DNA of 58,687 nt, taken from NCBI GenBank assembly GCA_007693535.1, contig REDK01000123.1:1-58687 (forward strand). Reading direction: 5' to 3'. Within the stretch, counting starts at the first letter, position 1, and each line of letters starts with the position of its first letter. Origin of the DNA: Chromatiaceae bacterium (lineage in GTDB: Bacteria > Pseudomonadota > Gammaproteobacteria > Chromatiales > Chromatiaceae). A program made the position numbers and the translations under genes. Below the pieces are notes generated by a model. That model worked only from the letters and a program-made list of their open reading frames with translations. It searched no databases and was not told the DNA's origin. This document shows, one piece after another, positions 8,844 through 16,246 of this stretch.

Positions 8844-9737
8844 TCAGGAGCCGGGGGTGGCGAGCTGGTCTTGGAACCGCGCCGCCAGGTCCGCCGGCAG
8901 CAGGCGTGCGGTCTCGGCGATCACCAACTGCCCCAGCTTGCAGGTCCCGGGGCAATCTGGGATCGATTGCACCGCCGCCTGCACCAACTCCACCAGCCGC
9001 GTCAGCGCCCCGTCGAGGCCTAGTTCGGCAGCGGCGCTGGGACGGCCATGGGCGGCATCCTGTCCCACCGGCTTGCCGATCTCCGCGCTGCGCCCCGCCA
9101 CATCGCGGATGTCGTCGGCGATCTGGTAGGCCTCGCCGAGATTCGCCCCCAACTGTCGCCACTGGGACGGGTCCTGCCCGGCCGCGGCAGCGCCGGCCTC
9201 GGTGGCAGCGGCAAACAGGGCGCCGGTCTTCTCGCGGTGATAGGCCGAGAGTTCCACTGCCGGCTCGCACTCCCAGGCCTGACCAGCCACAATACCGTCC
9301 TGCATGCCGACCGCGCGGCCGATGATCATCAGCAGCGGGGCCAGGCGGTCAGGATGGCGCAGGGTATGCCAGGCGAGGTTTTCGAACGCGAGCACGATGA
9401 GCCCGTCGCCGGCCAACACCGCCAAACGCTCACCATAAGCACGATGCACCGTCGGCTGGCCGCGGCGCAGTTCAGCATCGTCGAAACAGGGCAGATCGTC
9501 ATGCACCAGCGAGGCACAATGGAGCAGTTCGATGGATGCTGCGGCGGCATCGCTCACGACCGGGGCATCGTCGTCGCAAGCCGCGGCCACCGCCAGGCAG
9601 AGCCGCGGGCGCACCCGCGAACCCGGGGTGAATACCGCATGGCGCACCGCCGCCGCCAGCAGCGGCGGGGTGCCCTCACCGCTGCCCTTGGCAATCGCTG
9701 CCGCCAGCGCCTGTTCGATCCGGGTCAAGGCATCCAT
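8844..9737 (-). CDS. crtE: Geranylgeranyl diphosphate synthase (CrtE)
   Basis: CrtE condenses isopentenyl diphosphate with allylic diphosphates to make geranylgeranyl diphosphate for carotenoids and the bacteriochlorophyll tail. The 297-residue protein has the first aspartate-rich motif HDDLPCFDDAELRRG and the second in YQIADDIRD, plus GSRVRPRL near the N-terminus. I chose the ATG at 9737 (MDALTRIEQAL) because a GGGGGTGAT ribosome binding site precedes it; an upstream in-frame ATG at 9776 would add 13 residues without support. It diverges from crtD over a 341-base region with paired PpsR/CrtJ palindromes. Confidence 0.95.
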   Translation of the reverse strand: MDALTRIEQALAAAIAKGSGEGTPPLLAAAVRHAVFTPGSRVRPRLCLAVAAACDDDAPVVSDAAAASIELLHCASLVHDDLPCFDDAELRRGQPTVHRAYGERLAVLAGDGLIVLAFENLAWHTLRHPDRLAPLLMIIGRAVGMQDGIVAGQAWECEPAVELSAYHREKTGALFAAATEAGAAAAGQDPSQWRQLGANLGEAYQIADDIRDVAGRSAEIGKPVGQDAAHGRPSAAAELGLDGALTRLVELVQAAVQSIPDCPGTCKLGQLVIAETARLLPADLAARFQDQLATPGS

Positions 9738-10078
9738 CGATTGATCACCCCCGCCAGGGCGGGAAACCGCCCGCAAGTGTCAGGTTGCGTTGTCACGCCC
9801 AAGTGTCATGTAAGATAGACACTGGCCGGGTTTCAGTCAATGCGCCAGCGCAAGCCTGCGGCGGGCACCGCGGCTGGCCATCGCCAGACCCGAATCTAGA
9901 CCCGGAGGAAACGCCGGAACCGGCCCCGCCCCGGCGCCATCGGTCGGCGCGGGTGGCACCCGCGAGCAACGCCGCAGACTGGGTCGGGCGACCGCGGGGT
10001 CTCGATGCCGACATCAGCCCAAGGGCAGCAACGATGCGCCGGCCCTCGCGCCGGCGCTGATAGCAACAGGCGAATATC
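9738..10078. promoter_or_regulatory. crtE/crtD divergent control region
   Basis: This 341-base spacer holds the paired palindromes listed separately and a possible plus-strand promoter: TTGTCA at 9790-9795 and TAAGAT at 9811-9816 (15-base spacing, slightly short). The rest, about 9830-10078, is GC-rich leader upstream of crtD with no credible coding frame. A minus-strand crtE promoter was not clear by eye. Confidence 0.6.
9778..9821. promoter_or_regulatory. Paired PpsR/CrtJ palindromes between crtE and crtD
   Basis: A perfect TGT-N12-ACA lies at 9804-9821 and a one-mismatch copy (TGT-N12-TCA) at 9778-9795. The gap is again exactly 8 bases, matching the pair at bchC. The perfect copy covers the candidate -10 of crtD. 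The position between divergent carotenoid genes suits coordinated oxygen- and light-dependent repression. Confidence 0.85.
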
Positions 10079-11575
10079 ATGCAGACAGAGCGCGTCGTCA
10101 TCGTCGGCGCCGGCATCGGCGGCCTGGCCGCCGCGGTGGAATTGGCCGCCCGCGGGCTTGCGGTGACGGTGCTGGAACGGGCAGCGGCACCGGGGGGCAA
10201 GATGCGCCAGGTGCCGGTGGGCGGGGCGCCAATCGACGCTGGCCCCACCGTCTTCACCATGCGCTGGGTGTTCGAGGCGATCTGCGACGCCGCCGGCACC
10301 TCGCTGGAGGCCGAGATCGGCCTGCGTTCCCTAGACCTCCTCGCCCGCCACGCCTGGAGCGAGACCGAACGGCTGGACCTGCACGCCGATCTGGCTGCCG
10401 CGGCCGATGCCATCGCCGCCTTCGCCGGCCCCGCTGAAGGCCGCCGCTTCCTCGCCTTCAGCGAGGACGCCCGCGCCATCTATCGGACCCTCAAGGATCC
10501 GTTCATCAGCGCCACTCGCCCCAGCCCGGCCGGGCTGGTGCGGCGGGTCGGCCCCAGCGGGCTCGGCGGGCTGATCAACATCAAGCCGTTCTCGACCATG
10601 TGGAAGGCGCTGGGCCAGCACTTCCAGGACCCGCGCCTGCGCCAACTCTTCGGCCGCTATGCCACCTATTGCGGCTCCTCGCCGTTCCTCGCCCCGGCCA
10701 CGCTGATGCTGGTGGCCCACGTGGAGCAGGACGGGGTTTGGGTGGTGGACGGCGGCATGCACCGATTGGCCCGCATGTTCGCCGGCCTGGCCGAGCGCCA
10801 GGGGGCGACCTTCCGCTACGGCAGCGAGGTCAAGCAGATCCTGGTCCGACATGGACGTGCCGCCGGGGTCCGCCTAGCCAGCGGCGAGGAGGTCGCGGCC
10901 GATGCGGTGATCGTCAACGGCGACTGCGCCGCGGTCGCTGGTGGCCTATTCGGCGACGCTGCCGCGCGCGTGGTGCCGCCCACCCCGCGCGCCGAGCGCT
11001 CGCTGTCGGCAGTCACCTGGAAACTATTCGCCGCCACCAGCGGCTTCCCGCTCATCCATCACAGCGTCTTTTTTAGCCAGGATTATCCAGCCGAATTCGA
11101 GGACATCTTTCGCCATGGCCGGCTGCCGCGGGCGCCCACCGTGTACATCTGCGCCCAGGACCGCGACGACCGCACCGACCAGGCCCCCAGCGGCCCCGAA
11201 CGCCTGCTGGTCCTGGTCAATGCCCCGCCCACCGGCGATATCCATCCCTTCGATGCAGTGGAGATCGAACAATGCGCCACCCAGACCTTCTCGCTCCTGG
11301 AACGCTGCGGCCTGCACATCCAGCGCGACCCGGAGCGGACGGTGGTGACCACGCCGGCGGGCTTCGAGCAACTATTCCCGGCCACCGGCGGCGCCCTGTA
11401 CGGGCGGGCGTCCCACGGCTGGATGGCCTCATTCTCGCGGCCGGGGGCGCGCACTCGGCTGCCGGGGCTGTATCTGGCGGGGGGCAGCGTGCATCCGGGA
11501 CCGGGGGTGCCGATGGCGGCCCTGTCGGGACGGATCGCGGCCGCCAGTCTGACCGCGGACCGCGTTTCGACCTGA
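10079..11575 (+). CDS. crtD: Hydroxyneurosporene/methoxyneurosporene desaturase (CrtD)
   Basis: CrtD inserts the C3-C4 double bond into hydroxylated or methoxylated acyclic carotenoids. The 498-residue protein starts with the FAD-binding VIVGAGIGGLAAAVELAARG and continues with EAAAAPGGKMRQ-like and DAGPTVFTMRWVFE motifs (residues about 30-65) seen in CrtD and CrtI. The C-terminal LPGLYLAGGSVHPGPGVPMA is the second conserved block. Length is normal. It diverges from crtE and runs directly into crtC, whose conserved region starts before the crtD stop. No crtI or crtB is in the window, so early carotenoid steps are encoded elsewhere. Confidence 0.94.
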   Translation: MQTERVVIVGAGIGGLAAAVELAARGLAVTVLERAAAPGGKMRQVPVGGAPIDAGPTVFTMRWVFEAICDAAGTSLEAEIGLRSLDLLARHAWSETERLDLHADLAAAADAIAAFAGPAEGRRFLAFSEDARAIYRTLKDPFISATRPSPAGLVRRVGPSGLGGLINIKPFSTMWKALGQHFQDPRLRQLFGRYATYCGSSPFLAPATLMLVAHVEQDGVWVVDGGMHRLARMFAGLAERQGATFRYGSEVKQILVRHGRAAGVRLASGEEVAADAVIVNGDCAAVAGGLFGDAAARVVPPTPRAERSLSAVTWKLFAATSGFPLIHHSVFFSQDYPAEFEDIFRHGRLPRAPTVYICAQDRDDRTDQAPSGPERLLVLVNAPPTGDIHPFDAVEIEQCATQTFSLLERCGLHIQRDPERTVVTTPAGFEQLFPATGGALYGRASHGWMASFSRPGARTRLPGLYLAGGSVHPGPGVPMAALSGRIAAASLTADRVST

Positions 11576-12489
11576 CCATCCCCACCGACGGCTATCACTG
11601 GTGGTACATCGATGCCCTGAGCGAGGACGGGCGCCGCGGGCTGACCATCATCGCCATGCTCGGCAACGTCTTCTCGCCCTATTACGCCTGGGCGCGCCGC
11701 CATGACCGCGGTGATCCCGAGCACTACTGTGCGCTGAACATCGCCCTCTACGGCCCCGACCGCACCGCCTGGGCGATGACCGAGCGCGGGCGCAAACGGC
11801 TACAGCGCAGCGCCGACGAACTGGTCATCGGCCCCAGCGGGCTGGCCTGGGAGGGCGACCATCTGAACATCTATATCCAGGAGTACGGCGCCCCGCTGCC
11901 ACGCCCGGTGCGCGGCGTGGTTCGGGTCTATCCCGAGGCCCTGCCCGGCCAAGAGATCGCACTCGACCCCGCCGGCCGTCACCGCTGGTGGCCGATCGCC
12001 CCGCTGGCCCGCGTCGAGGTGGAAATGGACCGCCCCGACCTGAACTGGAGCGGTCCGGGCTATCTCGATAGCAATGGCGGCGACGAGCCCCTGGAGGCCG
12101 CCTTCCGCTATTGGGACTGGTCGCGCACCCGCCTTGGTGCCGACGCCGCCGTGCTCTACGACGTTACCCGCCGCGACGACAGCCAACTCCGTCTGGGCCT
12201 GCGCTTCGACCCCAGCGGGCGCATGACCCCATTCGAGCCGCCGCCGCGGGTCGCCCTGCCGCGCACCTTCTGGTGGCGCATCGCGCGCGGCATCCAGAGC
12301 GAGGACCCGACCCAGACACGCATCCAGGAGACCCTAGAAGACACCCCCTTCTACGCCCGCTCCACGATTGCCGCACGCCTGTGCGGCGAGCCCGTCACCG
12401 CCTTTCACGAAAGCCTGTCGCTGGAGCGCTTCGACACCCGCTGGGTACAGCTGCTGCTGCCGTTCCGGATGCCGCGGTTGAGTGGGTGA
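11572..12489 (+). CDS. crtC: Acyclic carotenoid 1,2-hydratase (CrtC), start codon unclear
   Basis: CrtC adds water to the terminal double bond of neurosporene or lycopene-type carotenoids. The family N-terminus is plain: GPRFDLTIPTDGYHWWYID, then LTIIAMLGNVFSPYYAWAR; RYWDWSRTRLG and PRTFWWRIARG lie further on. No ATG, GTG or TTG exists in frame between 11272 and 11656. The ATG at 11272 would bury 300 bases inside crtD, and the ATG at 11656 would cut into the conserved core. A CTG at 11572 overlaps the crtD TGA as CTGA, like the ATGA junctions elsewhere here, so I use it (305 residues), although five family-typical residues then precede the start. Confidence 0.85.
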   Translation: MTIPTDGYHWWYIDALSEDGRRGLTIIAMLGNVFSPYYAWARRHDRGDPEHYCALNIALYGPDRTAWAMTERGRKRLQRSADELVIGPSGLAWEGDHLNIYIQEYGAPLPRPVRGVVRVYPEALPGQEIALDPAGRHRWWPIAPLARVEVEMDRPDLNWSGPGYLDSNGGDEPLEAAFRYWDWSRTRLGADAAVLYDVTRRDDSQLRLGLRFDPSGRMTPFEPPPRVALPRTFWWRIARGIQSEDPTQTRIQETLEDTPFYARSTIAARLCGEPVTAFHESLSLERFDTRWVQLLLPFRMPRLSG

Positions 12490-12595
12490 CACTCGAAGCC
12501 GAATACGGCGCGCCGCCGTGCGGCCGGGAGGGAGAGACGCCGAGGACCGCGCACGCCGCATCCGCAGGCGCATTGCTCGCGGCGCAAATGGTCGG

Positions 12596-12631
12596 CCCGA
12601 TTGGCAACCCGATTGGCAACCCGATTGGCTC
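12596..12631. repeat. 12-base tandem repeat, three units
   Basis: Three head-to-tail copies of CCCGATTGGCAA, the last with two changes, lie in the crtC-sufSE convergent spacer and touch the sufSE stop codon. The spacer from 12490 is otherwise without a gene. A GC-rich inverted repeat (GGGCCC) follows inside the sufSE 3' end. Confidence 0.85.
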
Positions 12632-14687
12632 AGGGCCCCGGACCGGGCCCCAGGCCGGCCGTCCCGTTTGCGGCGTTCTGCGCCCGCGCCAGTTGGCGCA
12701 CGCGTCGCAGCAGCGCGTCGAGACCGGTGCGCCGGGTCAGGCTGAGCTGGCGGTCGAGGCCAATGCGGGCGAAGAAACCAGCGGCATCGAAGGCGAGGAT
12801 CGCGGCCGCCTCCTGGCCCGAGAACAGTTGTTGCAATAAGGCGATCAGGCCTCGCACCAGGCCAGCGTCGCTGTCGGCCCGGAATTCGATGATGTCGCTG
12901 CTACCGGGACGGACCCGCAGCACCAGATGGACCTGGCTCTGGCAGCCGGAGACGGCATGCGCCGGGGTCTTCAGGGCCGCCGGCAACGGCACCATGGCAT
13001 CGCCGAGTTCAATCAACTGCTGATAGCGCATCGGCCAATCCGGCAGGGCCTCGAACAAGTCGGCGATCGCCTCCGCCGCCGCCGCCGGCGAGGCGGCACT
13101 GGCTGGCGGATAGGCGAGCGTCTGCGCGTTCGGCGCGGGCGCCAGCGGGGTCGGTGGTCGGTTCACGCTCGCATTGGCCTCCGGATCAGCCACCGAACCA
13201 CCCGGCGCAGCCGCGGAGACAGCAACCGGCGCTGAACCCGCCACCGGATGAACCGCCGCCGTCGGCTCCAGTGGCCGAGCCGGCTGGCTGACCGGTGCCG
13301 CCGCGGCTGCCAATGACCGCCGCCGCGCCCGTTGCAGAATCTGCTCAAGGGCAGCAGCCAGGCGCTCGACCTCGGCGTCGTCGTTGTACGGGGCAAAGGA
13401 GGCGCGCGCGGTGCCGGCCAGCCCCAGCCGCTCCATCAGCGGCTGACAGCAATGATGGCCGGTGCGGATACAGATGCCTTCCAGGTCCAGTTGCAGCCCC
13501 AGGTCCAGCGTCGCCACCGGCGGATCGACTGCGATCCAGGACAGCACCGCGGCCTGGTAGCGGGGGGCGCCCTGCAAGGCCAGACCGGGGATCGCGGCCA
13601 GGCGCTTGGTCGCCAGGGCCAGCAGCCGCTGTTCCTGGGCAGCGATCGCCTCGAAGCCGATCTCAAGCACCCAATCGATGGCCGCAGCAAGACCGATGGC
13701 ACCGGCGATGTGCGGGGTACCGGCCTCGAAGCGATTGGGCAACCCGGCATAGGTGGTACCGTCGAAGCTCACCCGCTCGATCATGTCCCCACCGCCCTGC
13801 CAGGGCGGCATCGCCTCGAGCAGTTCGCGCTTGCCGTAGAGCACACCGATCCCGGTCGGGCCATAGAGCTTGTGCCCGGAGAAGGCATAGAAGTCGGCAT
13901 CCAGCGCTTGCACGTCGGTCGCCCCATGGGCAACCCATTGGGCGCCGTCGATCAGGACCAGCGCCCCGGCCGCATGCGCGGCGGCGATGATCTCCGCGAC
14001 GGGGTTGATGGTGCCGAGGGCATTGGAGACCTGGGTCACCGCCACCAGGCGGGTACGCGACGACAATAGCCGCTGATAGGCCTGCAGTTGAAGCTCACCG
14101 CGGTCGTCGATGGGGATGACCCGGATGCAGGCGCCGGTGCGCTCGGCCAGCATCTGCCAGGGGACGATGTTGGCATGATGCTCCAGTTCCGTGAGGATGA
14201 TCTCGTCGCCGGGCTGCAGATTGGCCCCGCCCCAGGCCTGGGCGACCAGATTGATCGCCTCGGTGGTCCCGCGGGTAAAGATGCATTCCGCCGGATCGGC
14301 GGCATGCAGAAACTCGGCCACGCGCGCGCGTGCGGCCTCGTAGTGCGCGGTCGCATCCTGCGACAACTGATAGGCGCCGCGGTGAATATTGGCGTGCTGA
14401 TGCCGGTAATAGTCGGCCACCGCAGCGATCACCGCATGCGGCTTCTGGGTGCTGGCGGCATTGTCCAGATAGGCGATCGGCCGGCCGTGCAACCGCTGTT
14501 GCAGGATCGGGAACTGGGCGCGCAGGCGATGCGGCAGCTCCAGCCCCGTCGGAGCCGTGGTCTGAGGGTTTGCTGTTGAGGTCACGATGGGTCGGTCCGC
14601 TGCTGTCGGGAACGGACGCGGCGGTGCCGCGCCCTGTCTTTCAATCAGCATGGGCACCCGGCCCCGCGACTGCAAGCCCGACTGCAA
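12630..14687 (-). CDS. SufS-SufE fusion: cysteine desulfurase with sulfur acceptor domain
   Basis: The protein joins a full SufS-type, PLP-dependent cysteine desulfurase (about residues 48-455) to a SufE sulfur acceptor (about 536-665) by an Ala/Pro-rich linker of about 80 residues. The desulfurase has YLDNAASTQKP, SGHKLYGPTG with the PLP lysine K273, and RTGHHCC, where C413 is the persulfide cysteine. The SufE part has VSGCQSQVHL with acceptor cysteine C582. Normally SufE is separate and docks on SufS. The start at 14687 lies 4 bases after hcp; the ATG at 14651 is an alternative. No sufBCD genes are nearby. It probably mobilises sulfur for Fe-S clusters. Confidence 0.92.
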   Translation of the reverse strand: MQSGLQSRGRVPMLIERQGAAPPRPFPTAADRPIVTSTANPQTTAPTGLELPHRLRAQFPILQQRLHGRPIAYLDNAASTQKPHAVIAAVADYYRHQHANIHRGAYQLSQDATAHYEAARARVAEFLHAADPAECIFTRGTTEAINLVAQAWGGANLQPGDEIILTELEHHANIVPWQMLAERTGACIRVIPIDDRGELQLQAYQRLLSSRTRLVAVTQVSNALGTINPVAEIIAAAHAAGALVLIDGAQWVAHGATDVQALDADFYAFSGHKLYGPTGIGVLYGKRELLEAMPPWQGGGDMIERVSFDGTTYAGLPNRFEAGTPHIAGAIGLAAAIDWVLEIGFEAIAAQEQRLLALATKRLAAIPGLALQGAPRYQAAVLSWIAVDPPVATLDLGLQLDLEGICIRTGHHCCQPLMERLGLAGTARASFAPYNDDAEVERLAAALEQILQRARRRSLAAAAAPVSQPARPLEPTAAVHPVAGSAPVAVSAAAPGGSVADPEANASVNRPPTPLAPAPNAQTLAYPPASAASPAAAAEAIADLFEALPDWPMRYQQLIELGDAMVPLPAALKTPAHAVSGCQSQVHLVLRVRPGSSDIIEFRADSDAGLVRGLIALLQQLFSGQEAAAILAFDAAGFFARIGLDRQLSLTRRTGLDALLRRVRQLARAQNAANGTAGLGPGPGP

Positions 14688-14690
14688 GCC
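14667..14690. repeat. 12-base tandem duplication at hcp/sufSE junction
   Basis: Two exact copies of CGACTGCAAGCC lie head to tail at the very start of the sufSE frame, just after the hcp stop. They encode part of the poorly conserved leader if the 14687 start is used, which supports the ATG at 14651 as an alternative. Confidence 0.75.
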
Positions 14691-14691
14691 T

Positions 14692-15984
14692 TCAGGCGCC
14701 GATCGCCACGCGCAGGTCGGCGCGCGGATCGGGGCTGGTCAGGCGAAGGTCGTAGCGCTGTTGCAGGATCGAGAAGACCTTCGGCGAGACGAAGGCGGGC
14801 GGATTGGGCCCCAGGGTGATGCCCTTGACGCCCAGATGGAGCAGAGTCAGTAGCACCGCGACCGCCTTTTGCTCGAACCAGCTCACCACCAGCGTCAGCG
14901 GCAGATCGTTGACGCTGCAGTCGAAGGCCTTCGCCAAGGCGATCGCTACCGCGATGGCACCATAGGCATCGTTGCACTGACCCATGTCCAGCAACCGCGG
15001 CAGTCCCAGGTGCTCACCGAACTCCAGGTTGCGGATGCGGTATTTGCCGCAGCCCAGGGTCAGGATGAAGGAGTCGGGCGGGGTCGCCTCGGCATAATCG
15101 GTGAAGTAATTGCGACCCTTCTCGGCGCCGTCGCAGCCGCCAATGACGAAGAAATGACTGATCTTCCCGGCCTTGATCGCATCGACGATGACGTCCGCCT
15201 GTTCCAGCAGCACGCTGCGATGGAAGCCCAGCATGGATTCCCGCACCGGCTGGTCGACGCAGGGTGGCAGCGCGCGGGCGGCGGCGATCACTGGGGCGAA
15301 ATCGCCATCGACGAGATGCTGGCCACCCGGTACCGCCACGGCGTTGGTGGTGAACAGCCGGCCGCGATAGGTCTCGGGCGGGATCAGCACGCAGTTGGTG
15401 GTCCCCACGACCGGGCCGGGAAAGTCAGCGAATTCTCGCTTCTGATCCTGCCAGGCCCCGCCATAATGGCCGGCCAGGTTGGGATGCTGCTGGAAGCGCG
15501 CGTACATGTGTGCCGGCAGCATCTCGCCATGGGTATAGACATTGATATCGGTGCCGGCGACCTGTTCCAGCAGGTGCCAGAGGTCGAGCAGATCATGCCC
15601 GGTGATCAGGATGCCGGGGCCGGCACGGGTGCCCTCGCGGACCTTGGTCGGTTGCGGCTTGCCGAAGGTCTCGACATGGCCGGCATCGAGCAACTCCATC
15701 ACCCGCAGGTTCATCTCGCCGCATTTGAGGCAGTAGCCCAGCAGGGTATCGAGGTCGAAGTTGACGTTGGTCATGGTCGCGAATAGGGCCTCCTCGATGA
15801 AGGCCGAGACGCGCTCGTCGGACTTGCCCAGGCGGCGGGCATGCGCAGCATAGGCGGCCATGCCCTTGAGGCCATAGAGCAGGGTCTCCTGCAGCGACTG
15901 CACATCAGCGTCCTTGCCGCAGACGCCGGGCGAATTCACGCAGCCGCTCTGACGGAAGGTCTGCTCGCATTGATTACAGAACAT
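14692..15984 (-). CDS. hcp: Hybrid-cluster protein Hcp, short (class III-like) form
   Basis: Hcp reduces hydroxylamine or nitric oxide with a [4Fe-2O-2S] hybrid cluster. The N-terminus MFCNQCEQTFRQSGC plus PGVC gives the cubane ligands C3, C6, C15 and C22. Hybrid-cluster residues are visible in order: TGHD, THGEM, GTTNCV, IGGCDG, LGCGK, GQCND and WFEQK. The 430-residue length is about 110-120 shorter than the usual 540-550, because part of the N-terminal helical domain is absent, as in class III proteins. The ATG at 15984 follows GGGGAT. An FNR-type box lies 127 bases upstream, and the gene probably forms an operon with sufSE. Partner Hcr was not seen. Confidence 0.94.
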   Translation of the reverse strand: MFCNQCEQTFRQSGCVNSPGVCGKDADVQSLQETLLYGLKGMAAYAAHARRLGKSDERVSAFIEEALFATMTNVNFDLDTLLGYCLKCGEMNLRVMELLDAGHVETFGKPQPTKVREGTRAGPGILITGHDLLDLWHLLEQVAGTDINVYTHGEMLPAHMYARFQQHPNLAGHYGGAWQDQKREFADFPGPVVGTTNCVLIPPETYRGRLFTTNAVAVPGGQHLVDGDFAPVIAAARALPPCVDQPVRESMLGFHRSVLLEQADVIVDAIKAGKISHFFVIGGCDGAEKGRNYFTDYAEATPPDSFILTLGCGKYRIRNLEFGEHLGLPRLLDMGQCNDAYGAIAVAIALAKAFDCSVNDLPLTLVVSWFEQKAVAVLLTLLHLGVKGITLGPNPPAFVSPKVFSILQQRYDLRLTSPDPRADLRVAIGA

Positions 15985-16081
15985 GAGATCCCCGATTGAA
16001 TTTGGTTGCAGGTTGGAAGCGAATGGCGCGAGGCGCCAGCGGATTGCCGCGCGCAGGGTGCGACACGGCAACGATGGGGCC

Positions 16082-16124
16082 AGTCTGCGCCCGGCGTTCG
16101 GTCCCGGGCCTTGACTCGCATCAA
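16082..16124 (-). promoter_or_regulatory. FNR/DNR-type box and promoter of hcp
   Basis: TTGAC-TCGC-ATCAA at 16111-16124 differs from the TTGAT-N4-ATCAA FNR/CRP-family consensus at one base. On the minus strand a CAGACT hexamer at 16087-16082 sits about one base from where a -10 belongs when the box is centred at -41.5 (class II activation). This arrangement suits anaerobic or nitric-oxide-dependent expression of hcp. Confidence 0.65.
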
Positions 16125-16197
16125 GCCGAGCCGGGCGCCTTTCCGACCGGCCGCGCTCGCGGCCCCGTTCCAACCTGTGCTTTCATCTGGCCGTGCC

Positions 16198-16221
16198 GAT
16201 CGCCTGCGCGATCGCCTGCCT
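16198..16221. repeat. 12-base tandem duplication before the agmatine deiminase gene
   Basis: GATCGCCTGCGC is followed directly by GATCGCCTGCCT. It lies 25 bases upstream of the chosen ATG at 16247 and would be translated only if the GTG at 16193 were the start. Confidence 0.6.
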
Positions 16222-16246
16222 GCCCCCCGCCAGCGAGCTAGCACCG

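Noticed and set aside
11272-11556. In-frame 5' extension of crtC from the ATG at 11272
   Set aside because: It lies wholly inside crtD in another frame and its translation has no CrtC similarity; kept only as one explanation for the start problem.
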